Shown in pieces: positions 17,993 through 26,672 of a stretch of 64,000 nt of DNA. The notes below the pieces were generated by a model. That model had not been told where the DNA came from, did no database searches, and was given only the letters and a program-made list of their open reading frames with translations. The translations under genes and the position numbers were made by a program. Position 1 is the first letter of the stretch; the number at the start of each line of letters is the position of its first letter. This stretch comes from Azospirillum sp. B21 (GTDB lineage Bacteria; Pseudomonadota; Alphaproteobacteria; Azospirillales; Azospirillaceae). The stretch is taken from NCBI RefSeq assembly GCF_008364825.1, contig NZ_VTTO01000009.1, positions 1 to 64,000 on the forward strand. Reading direction: 5' to 3'.

Positions 17993-18778
17993 TCAGGCCG
18001 GCTCTTCGGCCGGCTCTTCGGCCGGCTCTTCGGCGATCAGGCGCGGGCGCAGGCTGTCGGGCACCAGCGTCTCGACCCACGGGCCGTCCGGCATGCGGCG
18101 GGCCAGTTCCGTCAGATTGCGGTTCCACCACTGGCGCTGTTCGCTGAGGTCGTCGTAGTCGTAGTTCGACTGGCGCCAGCTGCGCGAGTCTGCATGGTAG
18201 GACACCATGTCGATGGGAAAGCCGACGTCGTTGCTGGAAAAGCGGGTGCTGTCGAAGGACAGATAGGCCAGCTTCAGCGCCGTCTGCATGTCGGTGCCGT
18301 AGGTCAGGGCCCGGTCAAGGATCGGCTTGCCGTAGGCGGTGGCGCCGATCGACAGGTAGGGCGTGCGCTCGTCCACCTCGATCCAGTTGCCTTCCGGATA
18401 GACCAGGAACATGTAGGGTTCCCGGTCCTCGGCCAGCTGGCCGCCGATGATGGCGTGCAGGTTGAAGTGCAGCTTCGACGCCTCCAGCGACTCCTTGTCC
18501 TCCGCGGCGACTTGCCGCAGGCAGGCGGTGAAGGCCGATATTGCGTCCAGCATGGTCGGGTAGGCTTCGCCCCGGCGCTTCTGCATGTCGCGGCGCAGAT
18601 AGGCGAGCGTCTTGTCGCGCACGCTGCGCAGGCCGGAATTCATGATGAAGAAGCGGTCGCCGCCGCTGCCCATCATCGTCACCTTGCGGGCCGAGGAAAG
18701 CTGCGAGCCGCTGGTGATGCGGCCGTCCGACAGACCGATCAGGCCGTCGCGTGTCTTGATGCCAAGGCAATAGGTCAT
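17993..18778 (-). CDS. Anbu-type proteasome-related peptidase
   Basis: 261-residue member of the Ntn-hydrolase family known as Anbu or bacterial proteasome homologue. The N-terminus MTYCLGIKTRDGLIGLSDGR matches the family: removal of Met exposes Thr2 as the putative nucleophile, and a SDGR block follows. Internal blocks DRFFIMNSG, NLHAIIGGQ and YLSIGATAYGKPILDRAL also fit. Anbu genes usually sit with a transglutaminase-like, an alpha-E and an ATP-grasp gene; none is adjacent here. The protein ends in three copies of the tetrapeptide EEPA, encoded by a 12-bp tandem repeat right up to the stop codon, which is not a general Anbu feature. Substrate unknown. Confidence 0.9.
   Translation of the reverse strand: MTYCLGIKTRDGLIGLSDGRITSGSQLSSARKVTMMGSGGDRFFIMNSGLRSVRDKTLAYLRRDMQKRRGEAYPTMLDAISAFTACLRQVAAEDKESLEASKLHFNLHAIIGGQLAEDREPYMFLVYPEGNWIEVDERTPYLSIGATAYGKPILDRALTYGTDMQTALKLAYLSFDSTRFSSNDVGFPIDMVSYHADSRSWRQSNYDYDDLSEQRQWWNRNLTELARRMPDGPWVETLVPDSLRPRLIAEEPAEEPAEEPA
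17996..18034 (-). repeat. 12-bp tandem repeat at the 3' end of the Anbu gene
   Basis: GGCTCTTCGGCC occurs about three times in tandem and encodes the C-terminal EEPA repeats. The period is a multiple of three, so copy-number change would lengthen or shorten the tail without a frameshift. Confidence 0.85.
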
Positions 18779-19025
18779 GATCGAAGGGGTCCCAAAGATG
18801 CGGCCTGGAGAGCGGACGGCCGGGAGCGCCGCGTCCAAGCGCCGCACCTGACCATTGGCCGAGGCGATTCACGCCCACGGCCACGCTACACTTGTCCCAC
18901 CGCCGGTAAATCCTTCGTTAAGGAGTTGCTTCCTTAAGGAGTTGCCACCGGCTTCGCGACCACCGCACCCGTCGGCAACGTCCGCAACGCCGTGCTCATC
19001 GGAATTTCGCGCAATCGGGGTATGG
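18779..19025. other. Intergenic sequence upstream of the Anbu and phasin genes
   Basis: It holds the Anbu promoter region. At 18911-18946 there is an imperfect 17-bp direct repeat (TTAAGGAGTTGC repeated), whose second copy also contains the palindrome TCCTTAAGGA. No gene is visible. The rest of this gap, up to the first phasin start at 19274, is described under its own regulatory features. Confidence 0.45.
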
Positions 19026-19115
19026 TGCAGTGCAAAAGTACAGGCCGGGTACTTGCCGAACGGACTGTTGACAGCGCCCCAAGCTTAGCCCATAAAATCC
19101 TCATATTGCAGTGCA
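19026..19115 (+). promoter_or_regulatory. Phasin 1 promoter flanked by two TGCAGTGCA boxes (probable PhaR operators)
   Basis: TGCAGTGCA occurs at 19026-19034 and 19107-19115. Between them lie a TTGACA -35 (19068-19073) and, 17 bp later, a CATAAA -10 (19091-19096). The downstream box starts 10 bp after the -10, about where transcription would begin. PhaR repressors of phasin genes are known to bind TGC-rich palindromic sites of this kind. The same layout recurs before the second phasin. The operator role is inferred. Confidence 0.7.
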
Positions 19116-19273
19116 GCATTCCTGAGGCCGAATTGCGGTTTCGGGGACCGGCCGGACCGGATGCACAACGTATAAACGCAACGCAAACCGCTGCCGGCAG
19201 GCATCGCGCCCCGCTCCGCGGCGGCCGGGCCCATCTTCCAAACGTCGGCATCAGCCAGGAAGGAACGCGCGTC

Positions 19274-19786
19274 ATGAACCAGTTCACGCCGAAGTCGCTC
19301 GAGAACGTCGCCGCCCAGGCCAAGGAGCAGTATGAGGGTCTGGTGAAGGCCGGTCAGGAGCAGACGGTCAAGCAGTTCGAGCAGACCGCGACCGCCGCCA
19401 AGGAGCAGTTCGAGAAGACCGCCGCCCAGCTGCTGAAGAGCTATGAGGACCTGCAGGCCACCGGCAAGGCGAATGTCGAGGCACTGATCGCCAGCAGCAC
19501 CATCGCCGCCAAGGGCGCCGAGGATCTGGGCCGCGAGGTCGTCGCCTACGGCCAGTCGGCGCTGGACAAGTCGATCACCACCGGCAAGGCCCTGCTGTCC
19601 GCCAAGACCCTGCAGGAAGTCGTCGAGCTGCAGAACGACTTCCTGAAGTCGAGCTTCGACGCGATGCTGGCCGAGACCAGCCGCCTGCAGGAGCTGACCA
19701 CCAAGGTCACCAACGAGGCGCTGGCCCCGCTGAACGCCCGCGTCACCGCGACGGTGGAGACCTTCTCCAAGCCGATCGCCGCCTGA
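19274..19786 (+). CDS. Phasin family protein 1
   Basis: 170-residue PHB-granule coat protein of the alphaproteobacterial phasin family (phasin_2 type). It is nearly all amphipathic helix, rich in Ala, Glu, Lys and Gln, with no Cys or Trp. Blocks typical of the family are visible: QAKEQYEGLVKAGQEQ, the AKGAEDLGREV turn near residue 85, LLSAKTLQEVVELQNDFLK near 115 and EALAPLNARV near the C-terminus. The ATG at 19274 follows AGGAAGGA; upstream in-frame codons give no sensible N-terminus. It is followed by two strong hairpins and then a second phasin gene with a similar promoter. Confidence 0.93.
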   Translation: MNQFTPKSLENVAAQAKEQYEGLVKAGQEQTVKQFEQTATAAKEQFEKTAAQLLKSYEDLQATGKANVEALIASSTIAAKGAEDLGREVVAYGQSALDKSITTGKALLSAKTLQEVVELQNDFLKSSFDAMLAETSRLQELTTKVTNEALAPLNARVTATVETFSKPIAA

Positions 19787-19807
19787 CCGGCCCGATCCGA
19801 TGGAGTG

Positions 19808-19843
19808 TGACGGCCGGGGTTCAGCGATGGGCCCCGGCCGTCA
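19808..19843 (+). terminator. Hairpin after phasin 1 (first of two)
   Basis: Perfect 12-bp stem, TGACGGCCGGGG at 19808-19819 with CCCCGGCCGTCA at 19832-19843 and a 12-base loop. There is no T-tract, so it may protect the mRNA end or act with the next hairpin. Confidence 0.65.
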
Positions 19844-19844
19844 C

Positions 19845-19890
19845 AAACGGCCCGGCAACCACCACGCGGTTGCCGGGCCGTTTGCGTTTG
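19845..19890 (+). terminator. Terminator after phasin 1 (second hairpin)
   Basis: Perfect 16-bp stem, AAACGGCCCGGCAACC at 19845-19860 with its complement at 19868-19883, a 7-base loop, then TTTGCGTTTG. This is a strong intrinsic terminator separating the two phasin transcription units. Confidence 0.85.
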
Positions 19891-19922
19891 AATAAGACAC
19901 GGCTTGCACTTCTGGATTTTTG

Positions 19923-19990
19923 TGCAGTGCACAATTCCGCCATTGACTCAGGCCCCCGCTTTCCTTAAATTCTGCTTATGTTGCAGTGCA
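19923..19990 (+). promoter_or_regulatory. Phasin 2 promoter flanked by two TGCAGTGCA boxes (probable PhaR operators)
   Basis: TGCAGTGCA occurs at 19923-19931 and 19982-19990. A TTGACT -35 (19943-19948) and a TAAATT -10 (19966-19971, 17-bp spacer) lie between them. The downstream box again starts exactly 10 bp after the -10. The gap from the upstream box to the -35 is 11 bp here and 33 bp at phasin 1, a difference of 22 bp or about two helical turns. Confidence 0.7.
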
Positions 19991-20106
19991 GCATATCTCG
20001 GGCGCCCGCCCTGCCGGGGTCCGAGGGTTTCAACCCACTCCGCACCCGGTCGCCGCATCGGCGGGGCCGCGCGGTTGACCCCTGAGAGAGCGCGAGGAGC
20101 ATAGCC

Positions 20107-20580
20107 ATGTCCGACCAGATCACCGCCGTCACCAAATCCGTCGAAGACGCCATCGCCACCGCCAAGCAGAACCTGGAAGGCCTCGTGAAGGCCCAGCAGG
20201 AGCAGATCGAAAAGGCCTCCGCCCAGGTGCTGAAGGGCTATGACGAGCTGACCGTGCTGACCAAGCAGAATGTCGACGCCTTCGTGAAGTCCGGCACCGT
20301 CGTCGCCAAGGGCGCCGAAGAGGCCGGCAAGCAGGTCGCCGCCTTCACCCAGTCCTCGCTGGAGAAGAGCGTGTCGAACGCCAAGGCCCTGCTGGCGGTG
20401 AAGACGATCCAGGAACTGATCGAGCTGCAGAACGCCTACACCAAGGCCAGCATCGACGCGCTGGTGTCGGAAAGCACCAAGATGCAGGAACTGACCGTCA
20501 AGATCGCCAACGAGGCGCTGGCTCCGCTGAGCGCCCGCGTCAACGCCACGGTCGAGGTCCTGTCGAAGAAGGCCGCTTGA
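20107..20580 (+). CDS. Phasin family protein 2
   Basis: 157-residue paralogue of the preceding phasin. It shares the same block order: AKQNLEGLVKAQQEQIEKAS, AKGAEEAGKQVAAFTQSSLEKS, ALLAVKTIQELIELQNAYTKAS and EALAPLSARVNATVE near the end. The C-terminus ends in SKKAA rather than SKPIAA. It is helical, Cys-free and Trp-free, as expected for a granule-surface protein. The ATG follows a GAGGAGC ribosome-binding site. It has its own promoter and terminator, so the two phasins can be expressed independently while apparently sharing an operator code. Confidence 0.93.
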   Translation: MSDQITAVTKSVEDAIATAKQNLEGLVKAQQEQIEKASAQVLKGYDELTVLTKQNVDAFVKSGTVVAKGAEEAGKQVAAFTQSSLEKSVSNAKALLAVKTIQELIELQNAYTKASIDALVSESTKMQELTVKIANEALAPLSARVNATVEVLSKKAA

Positions 20581-20646
20581 TCGGCGGAACCGGCCGGGGC
20601 CTGACCGGCCTGCCGACCGTTCCCAGGTGATGGCCCGCATTGCGGT

Positions 20647-20688
20647 GGCCCGGCATCCCTGACAGGGGTGCCGGGCCGCTTTGTGTTT
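20647..20688 (+). terminator. Terminator after phasin 2
   Basis: 13-bp stem GGCCCGGCATCCC / GGGGTGCCGGGCC with a TGACA loop (one T-G pair), followed by GCTTTGTGTTT. It lies 66 bp past the stop codon. The rest of the gap to clpS (to 20913) shows no gene. Confidence 0.8.
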
Positions 20689-20913
20689 ACATTCGACTGA
20701 ATCCCCGCGATGCCACGGAAAGGGGCTAGGGTTTTCCGCCGATTGCGGCCCGACCGAAAGCGATGTCTCCTATTACGGGGTAGCGGGAGGGCCGGCGGAC
20801 CAAAGGAGGGTCTGCCAAATGGAGGGTGACTGAAAACGGCCCCTTCCCACCGCGACCGAAATGCCCATATCATTCACATAGACAGTGCATCGCGATGACA
20901 TTCGACTGGGACC

Positions 20914-21240
20914 ATGGCCGACTCTGACAAGCAGGGCAACGACGGCACAAACAGCGGCGTGGTCGTCAAGGCCAAGCCGAAGACCAAAAAGCCGTCGATG
21001 TACAAAGTGTTGATGCTGAACGACGATTACACTCCGATGGAGTTCGTCGTTCTCGTTCTCGAACGCTTCTTCAGCAAATCGCGGGAGGAAGCGACACAGA
21101 TCATGCTGCATGTGCACCGGCGGGGTGTGGGGTTGTGCGGCGTGTTCACCTACGAGGTGGCGGAGACGAAAGTCACGCAGGTGATGGACTTTGCGCGCCA
21201 GAACCAGCACCCGCTGCAATGCACGTTAGAAAAGGATTAG
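20914..21240 (+). CDS. clpS: ATP-dependent Clp protease adaptor ClpS
   Basis: 108-residue N-recognin that delivers proteins with hydrophobic N-terminal residues to ClpAP. After a 28-residue polar N-terminal extension comes the ClpS core: [25 protein letters not shown] with the NDDYTPM substrate-pocket residues, and [19 protein letters not shown], which forms part of the N-degron pocket and ClpA contact. It lies 8 bp upstream of clpA in an obvious operon, the usual arrangement. Confidence 0.97.
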   Translation: MADSDKQGNDGTNSGVVVKAKPKTKKPSMYKVLMLNDDYTPMEFVVLVLERFFSKSREEATQIMLHVHRRGVGLCGVFTYEVAETKVTQVMDFARQNQHPLQCTLEKD

Positions 21241-21248
21241 ACCCACAC

Positions 21249-23564
21249 ATGCTGTCGCGTAACCTGGAACAGACGCTGCACCGAGCCCTGGCCCACGCGA
21301 ACGAGCGCAGGCATGAATACGCGACGCTCGAACATCTGCTTCTCGCGTTGACCGAAGACTCCGATGCTACCGCCGTCTTGCGCGCTTGCGGGATCGACCT
21401 CGACCGACTGCGCGCGGAACTGTCGGATTACCTCGACAACGAACTTGCGAACCTTATCACGAACAGGCCCGATGACGCCAAGCCGACGGCTGGTTTCCAA
21501 CGGGTTCTGCAGCGTGCGGCCATCCACGTCCAGTCGTCGGGACGTGAGGAGGTGACGGGAGCAAATGTGCTCGTCGCCTTGTTCTCTGAACGCGAGAGCC
21601 ACGCGGTTTATTTCCTGCAGGAGCAGGAGATGACCCGGTTCGACGCGGTCAACTACATCTCTCACGGAATCGCGAAGGCTCCGGGCCGCTCGGAAACAAA
21701 GCGTGTCTCGGGCGCTGACGACGAGGCGGCGGCGGAGAAGGTCGTGAAAAAAGGCAGCGAAGCGCTCGAGGCTTACTGTGTCAACCTGAACAAGAAGGCG
21801 TCCGGCGGGAAGATCGATCCGCTGATCGGCCGGGAGCAGGAGGTCGAACGGACCATCCAGATCCTGTGCCGGCGGTCGAAGAACAATCCGCTGTATGTCG
21901 GCGACCCCGGTGTCGGCAAGACCGCCATCGCCGAGGGCCTGGCCCGTCGCATCGTCCAGCAGGAAGTGCCGGAGGTGCTGCGCAACGCCACCATCTTCGC
22001 GCTCGACATGGGCTCGCTGCTGGCCGGCACGCGCTACCGCGGCGATTTCGAGGAGCGGCTGAAGGCCGTCGTGTCGGAACTCGAGGCGACGGAGGGGGCC
22101 ATCCTCTTCATCGACGAGATCCACACGGTGATCGGCGCCGGTGCCACCTCGGGCGGTGCGATGGATGCTTCGAACCTGCTGAAGCCGGCGCTGGCCTCCG
22201 GTTCGCTGCGCTGCATCGGGTCGACCACCTACAAGGAATACCGCAGCTACTTCGAGAAGGACCGGGCGCTGGTCCGCCGCTTCCAGAAGATCGACGTCAA
22301 CGAGCCGTCGGTCGAGGATGCGATCAAGATCCTGCAGGGCTTGAAGCCGTACTACGAGAAGCACCACAAGGTCACCTACACCAACGACGCCATCCGCGTC
22401 GCGGTGGAACTGTCGGCGAAGTACATCGGCGACCGCAAGCTGCCCGACAAAGCCATCGACATCATCGACGAGGTCGGTGCGGCGCAGATGCTGCTGCCGG
22501 AGAACAAGCGCCGCAAGAAGATCGGCGTGAAGGACGTCGAGGCGGTGGTCGCCAAGATCGCCCGCATCCCGCCGAAGTCGGTCAGCCGCGACGACAAGGA
22601 AACGCTGCTGAACCTTGAGCGTGACCTGAAGACCATGGTCTTCGGCCAGAACAAGGCGATCGACGCGCTGGTCTCCGCGATCAAGCTGGCCCGCGCCGGC
22701 CTGCGCGAGCCGGAGAAGCCCATCGGCAACTACCTGTTCACCGGCCCGACCGGTGTCGGCAAGACCGAGGTGGCCCGCCAGCTCGCCATGACTCTCGGCA
22801 TCGAGCTGACCCGCTTCGACATGTCGGAGTATATGGAGCGGCATACGGTGTCGCGCCTGATCGGCGCCCCGCCGGGATATGTCGGCTTCGACCAGGGCGG
22901 CATGCTGACCGACGCCATCGACCAGCACCCGCACTGCGTCCTGCTGCTGGACGAGATCGAGAAGGCCCACCCGGATCTGTTCAACATCCTGTTGCAGATC
23001 ATGGACCACGGCAAGCTGACCGACCACAACGGCAAGATCGTCGATTTCCGCAACGTCATCCTGATCATGACCTCGAACGCCGGGGCCGCCGACATGGCCA
23101 AGCCCGCCATCGGCTTCGAGCGTGACCGCCGGGTCGGCGAGGACATCGAAGCGGTCGAGAAGATGTTCACGCCGGAGTTCCGCAACCGTCTCGACGCGAT
23201 CATCCCGTTCGCGCCGCTGACGCAGGAGGTCATCAACCGCGTCGTCGACAAGTTCATCATGCAGATGGAAGCGCAGTTGGAAGACCGCGGCGTGTCCATC
23301 GAGTTGAACGAGGAGGCGCGCGAGTGGCTGGGCAAGAAGGGCTACGACCCGCTCTACGGCGCCCGTCCGCTTGGCCGCGTGATCCAGGAGTACATCAAGA
23401 AGCCGCTGGCGGAAGAGCTGCTGTTCGGCAAGCTCAGCAAGGGCGGCCTCGTCAAGGTCACCGTCAAGGACGACAAGCCGGCCTTCGACTATGCCGAGGG
23501 CAACCGGCCGAAGCGCACCTCCGGCGACGACGACGAGGAAATGGTGTCGGAGATGGTCGAGTAA
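21249..23564 (+). CDS. clpA: ATP-dependent Clp protease ATP-binding subunit ClpA
   Basis: 771-residue AAA+ unfoldase that feeds substrates to ClpP. The N-terminal repeat domain (about 1-145, starting [18 protein letters not shown]) binds ClpS. AAA module 1 has Walker A GDPGVGKT near residue 219 and Walker [13 protein letters not shown] module 2 has Walker A GPTGVGKT near 499 and Walker [10 protein letters not shown]. There is no ClpB-like middle coiled coil, which fits ClpA. The ATG at 21249 is the canonical N-terminus; the frame extends into clpS but that part is not coding. A clear terminator follows. Confidence 0.98.
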   Translation: MLSRNLEQTLHRALAHANERRHEYATLEHLLLALTEDSDATAVLRACGIDLDRLRAELSDYLDNELANLITNRPDDAKPTAGFQRVLQRAAIHVQSSGREEVTGANVLVALFSERESHAVYFLQEQEMTRFDAVNYISHGIAKAPGRSETKRVSGADDEAAAEKVVKKGSEALEAYCVNLNKKASGGKIDPLIGREQEVERTIQILCRRSKNNPLYVGDPGVGKTAIAEGLARRIVQQEVPEVLRNATIFALDMGSLLAGTRYRGDFEERLKAVVSELEATEGAILFIDEIHTVIGAGATSGGAMDASNLLKPALASGSLRCIGSTTYKEYRSYFEKDRALVRRFQKIDVNEPSVEDAIKILQGLKPYYEKHHKVTYTNDAIRVAVELSAKYIGDRKLPDKAIDIIDEVGAAQMLLPENKRRKKIGVKDVEAVVAKIARIPPKSVSRDDKETLLNLERDLKTMVFGQNKAIDALVSAIKLARAGLREPEKPIGNYLFTGPTGVGKTEVARQLAMTLGIELTRFDMSEYMERHTVSRLIGAPPGYVGFDQGGMLTDAIDQHPHCVLLLDEIEKAHPDLFNILLQIMDHGKLTDHNGKIVDFRNVILIMTSNAGAADMAKPAIGFERDRRVGEDIEAVEKMFTPEFRNRLDAIIPFAPLTQEVINRVVDKFIMQMEAQLEDRGVSIELNEEAREWLGKKGYDPLYGARPLGRVIQEYIKKPLAEELLFGKLSKGGLVKVTVKDDKPAFDYAEGNRPKRTSGDDDEEMVSEMVE

Positions 23565-23595
23565 CCCGGCTACTCCGTTTCATATCGTGAAAAAT

Positions 23596-23620
23596 GGGGG
23601 CCGTCCGCGGCCCCCTTTTT
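23596..23620 (+). terminator. Intrinsic terminator of clpS-clpA
   Basis: Perfect 8-bp stem GGGGGCCG / CGGCCCCC with a TCCG loop, followed by TTTTTGTTG, 32 bp after the clpA stop codon. Confidence 0.92.
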
Positions 23621-23710
23621 GTTGTCCCGCCGGCGAATGCGCTCTTTTGCATCGTCTCGTCACCGCGCGATACTTTTGCGCGAAGGCCGGACTGCGCTAT
23701 GGTCGGCACC

Positions 23711-24562
23711 ATGACCGATCCCGCCGCCATGCAGCCCGCAGCTCAGCAGTCCACAGATGCGCAGGCCCCCTTGCTGCCCGCGCCCGACGCGCTGCGCATC
23801 GCCTTCGCCTGCGCCGACACGGACGAGGCGCGCGCAGCCCGCACCCGGCTGGTCCACCGCTACGGCAACGCCATGCCGGACGAGGCCGACGTGATCGTGG
23901 CGCTGGGTGGCGATGGCTTCTTGCTGGAAACGCTGCATCGGGCGCTCACCCGTGATCGCGAACGGCCGACACCGGTCTATGGCATGAACCGCGGGTCGGT
24001 CGGCTTCCTGCTGAACGCCTACCGCGAGGAGGATTTGGCGGAGCGCATCGTGGCATCGCAGCATGTCCGCCTGCACCCGCTGCGCATGATCGCCACCAGG
24101 GTGAATGGCGAGCGCGTGGAAGCGCTGGGCATCAACGAAGTGTCGCTCCTGCGCGAAACCCGCCAAGCTGCCAAGCTGCGCATCACCATCGACGGGGTGG
24201 TCCGGTTGCCGGAGCTGATCTGCGACGGCGCCCTGGTCGCGACGCCGGCCGGCAGCACCGCCTACAACCTGTCGGCCCATGGCCCCATCGTGCCGCTGAA
24301 CGCCGGGGTTCTGGCCCTGACGCCGATCAGCGCGTTCCGTCCGCGGCGCTGGCGTGGCGCCCTGCTGCCCCACGCCGCCCGGATCACCTTCGACGTTCTG
24401 GAGGAGGTGAAGCGCCCGGTCAGCGCCGTCGCCGACTTCACCGAGGTGCGCGAGGTTCTGCAGGTGGAGGTTCAGGAATGCCGCGAGGTCGGCCTGACCC
24501 TGCTGTTCGACCCGGAACTGAATTTCGAGGAACGCATCCTCAAGGAGCAGTTCGCGCCTTGA
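23711..24562 (+). CDS. nadK: NAD kinase
   Basis: Phosphorylates NAD to NADP with ATP; cytoplasmic and essential. The conserved [13 protein letters not shown] motif (GGDG) is near residue 60, followed by [13 protein letters not shown] (NxGxxGFL type), [10 protein letters not shown] (NE/D motif) and [21 protein letters not shown] near 175-195. It has 283 residues if the ATG at 23711 is used; another ATG lies 4 codons upstream at 23699, and neither has a strong ribosome-binding site. The Gln/Ala-rich first 25 residues are not part of the fold. It is convergent with the PP2C gene, with a 4-bp gap. Confidence 0.94.
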   Translation: MTDPAAMQPAAQQSTDAQAPLLPAPDALRIAFACADTDEARAARTRLVHRYGNAMPDEADVIVALGGDGFLLETLHRALTRDRERPTPVYGMNRGSVGFLLNAYREEDLAERIVASQHVRLHPLRMIATRVNGERVEALGINEVSLLRETRQAAKLRITIDGVVRLPELICDGALVATPAGSTAYNLSAHGPIVPLNAGVLALTPISAFRPRRWRGALLPHAARITFDVLEEVKRPVSAVADFTEVREVLQVEVQECREVGLTLLFDPELNFEERILKEQFAP

Positions 24563-24566
24563 CTCC

Positions 24567-25754
24567 TCACGCTCTTCTGGCGACCCACACCGCGGTCAGG
24601 TCGTCGCGCAGGGGCAGGCGGGTGCGGGCGTAGAAGCTGTCCATCATCGGGCCGAGCGGGTGGACGCGGTCCTTGGCCAGCGCGTCGCGGACGAAGTCCG
24701 GCACGGCATCCTGCCCCAACGGGCCGAGTTCATCGCCGCCGCATTCGATCAGCGCATCGCTGTAGAGGAACAGGAAGCCGCCGCGCGGCAGGCGGAAGCT
24801 GCGGTCGACATACTGCGCCCGCCGCGAGGCGCCCAGCACCAGCCCGGCCGAATCGAGCAGCCGGATGTCCGGCCCATCGCCCTTCACGCCGGCCGGCGTG
24901 CCCAGCACAGGATTGGGCGACCCCGCTGCGGCGAAGGTCAGCGTGTCGATGGCAAGGTCGAGGATGCCGAAGAAGGCAGTGGCGAACTGTCCCGTCGGCA
25001 GCACGTCCTTCAACGCGGCATTCAGCTGCGCCAGCCATTGCGACGGCGCCACATGGTGCATGGGAAAGCGGTCGATCAGCGTGTGCAGACGGAAGGTGTT
25101 GATCGCCGCGGTGATGCCGTGCCCGGCGAAATCGACCATCAGCAGCCCCAGCCGCCGGTCGCCCAGCGGGTAGAGTCCCCAGAAATCGCCACCCAACTCC
25201 GACGATGTCTCAAAATGGGCGTCCAGCGTCAGGCCGTAGCGGTCGGCCACCTCCGCCAACCGCCGCTTTTCCGGCAGAAGCGAGGTCTGCATGGCGCGGG
25301 CGTGCGACAGCTCCCGCTGCACCCTCTCCCGAAAGGCGGCGAGATCGCTGAACAGCTTGCGCTTTTCCAATTGATGGCGGACGCGGGCGACGCATTCGCC
25401 GGGCTTGATCGGCTTGGAAATGAAATCGCTGCCGCCGGCCTCGAAACAGCGCACCTGCTCCTCGTCGCTGTCCAGCGCGGTCTGGAACAGGACCGGCAGT
25501 TCCTCATGCGTCGCGTTGCGGCGCAACGCCTCGCACATCTCCCAGCCGTTCATCACCGGCATGTCGACGTCGAGAAGGACGAGATCGGGACGGAAGCGGT
25601 CGACCGCCGCCAGCCCTTCCCGGCCGTTCTCGGCGAAGGCGATGTCGGTGATGCCGGCGCGGCGGATCACCAGGGCCAGCGATTTGCGGTTGAACTCGTT
25701 GTCGTCGACGATCAGGACGCGGCAGTCCGACAGCGACAAGGCAGGCACGGGCAT
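24567..25754 (-). CDS. Response regulator with PP2C/SpoIIE-type phosphatase output (RsbU-like)
   Basis: 395-residue regulator. The receiver domain (about 10-130) has VLIVDDNEFN, the phospho-acceptor Asp in LVLLDVDMPVMNGWEM and Lys in FISKPIKPGE. A helical linker (about 130-175) leads to a PP2C/SpoIIE phosphatase domain with metal-binding Asp in GGDFWGLYPLGDRRLGLLMVD-type blocks and DDLTAVWV near the end. It is the last gene of a three-gene set with an ATPase (25765-26562) and a STAS protein (26663-26968). The expected role is to dephosphorylate the STAS anti-anti-sigma protein when the receiver is phosphorylated. The output sigma factor or other target is not in the window. Confidence 0.93.
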   Translation of the reverse strand: MPVPALSLSDCRVLIVDDNEFNRKSLALVIRRAGITDIAFAENGREGLAAVDRFRPDLVLLDVDMPVMNGWEMCEALRRNATHEELPVLFQTALDSDEEQVRCFEAGGSDFISKPIKPGECVARVRHQLEKRKLFSDLAAFRERVQRELSHARAMQTSLLPEKRRLAEVADRYGLTLDAHFETSSELGGDFWGLYPLGDRRLGLLMVDFAGHGITAAINTFRLHTLIDRFPMHHVAPSQWLAQLNAALKDVLPTGQFATAFFGILDLAIDTLTFAAAGSPNPVLGTPAGVKGDGPDIRLLDSAGLVLGASRRAQYVDRSFRLPRGGFLFLYSDALIECGGDELGPLGQDAVPDFVRDALAKDRVHPLGPMMDSFYARTRLPLRDDLTAVWVARRA

Positions 25755-25764
25755 GCTGGCTCCG

Positions 25765-26562
25765 TCAGCGGTCGAACTGCAGGACGGTGCAGCGCCCGCC
25801 GTCGGTCACGGTCACACGGGAGGCCAGCGTGCGCATGAAGACGAAGCCGCGGCCCGACCGCGCCTTGTTGCCGGTGATCGCCGGCGCCAGCTCTGTGTCG
25901 AAGCCGCCGCCCTGGTCGACCACGGCGATGGCGATGCTGTGATCGGTCCAGCGGCAGAAGATGTCCAGCCGCCGCCGCACCACGGCAGGGTCGCCCAGCC
26001 GGTCGCGCATCATCTCGCCGAAGCGGCGATAGCCGCCGGGCTCGCCCTTGACCGCGCTCGACAGGCCGAGGTTGCCGTGGACGATGGCGTTGGCGACCGC
26101 CTCGTGCAGGCAAAGCTCCACGTTGGACCGGCGCTGCGGGTCCAGTGCCCCGCGCCGCACCAGTTCGTCGCAGACCAGGACCGGACATTGCAGGCCATAG
26201 GCGCTGCCGGTGGTCAGCGACAGGTAGAATCCGGGCAGTCGCGGATGCTCCGCCGCCGGCGCGCCCGACCAGTCGTCCAGGAGCGCCGCGCATTCATCGG
26301 TTCCCTCCCCCAACTCGACCGTCAGGAAAGGGCTGCGGTCGAAGGCGGCGCGCAGCCGGTCGCGGTCCGCCCGCTCCAGCAGCTGGGCCTCCACCGCCGG
26401 ACAGACGCCCTCCGCAGCGTCCGGCAGGCAGGCCGTCCCGACCCCGGTGCCGTCGAAGCGGGAGAAGATCCGGGCGGCCATGTCCGCCGGGACACGGTCG
26501 CGCAGCACGCTGAAGGCACGGAGCGCCGGTTCGGCCGGGCTGTCGGGAAGGGCGGCGTCCAT
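25765..26562 (-). CDS. Anti-sigma-type serine kinase (HATPase) with N-terminal extension
   Basis: 265-residue protein whose C-terminal half (about 125-265) is an RsbW/SpoIIAB-like HATPase: N-box ELCLHEAVANAIVHGN, VVDQGGGFDTE as the DxGxG motif and GRGFVFMRTLASRV as the ATP lid. RsbW proteins are normally about 140-160 residues, so the first 120 residues are an extra domain of unknown fold. The start MDAALPDS has GGGGAG 9 bases upstream; a longer frame to 26700 merely translates the 18-bp tandem repeat and the STAS end. It lies between the STAS gene and the PP2C gene (11-bp gap), completing a partner-switch module. Confidence 0.85.
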   Translation of the reverse strand: MDAALPDSPAEPALRAFSVLRDRVPADMAARIFSRFDGTGVGTACLPDAAEGVCPAVEAQLLERADRDRLRAAFDRSPFLTVELGEGTDECAALLDDWSGAPAAEHPRLPGFYLSLTTGSAYGLQCPVLVCDELVRRGALDPQRRSNVELCLHEAVANAIVHGNLGLSSAVKGEPGGYRRFGEMMRDRLGDPAVVRRRLDIFCRWTDHSIAIAVVDQGGGFDTELAPAITGNKARSGRGFVFMRTLASRVTVTDGGRCTVLQFDR

Positions 26563-26619
26563 GGCGGCAATCTCCCCAGCGAAAGGGACCGGCGCTGCCG
26601 GCGGCAGAAGGCCGGCTAC

Positions 26620-26672
26620 CGGATGTTCAATGTTCGGCCGGATGTCAATGTTCGGCCGGATGTCAATGTTCG
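26620..26672 (-). repeat. 18-bp tandem repeat spanning the STAS gene stop codon
   Basis: On the coding strand the unit GAACATTGACATCCGGCC occurs twice and is followed by a third partial copy (GAACATTGAACATCCGG). The first GAACATTGA is the last two codons plus stop (E-H-stop) of the STAS gene. Because the period is 18, each copy repeats E-H-stop in the same frame. Confidence 0.9.

Noticed and set aside
20581-20913. Small RNA gene between phasin 2 and clpS
   Set aside because: Apart from the phasin terminator no stem-loop plus terminator arrangement or conserved promoter is recognisable.
26620-26672. Possible CRISPR-like direct repeats
   Set aside because: The repeats are contiguous with no spacers and overlap a stop codon; this is a simple tandem repeat. 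No CRISPR array or cas gene is visible anywhere.
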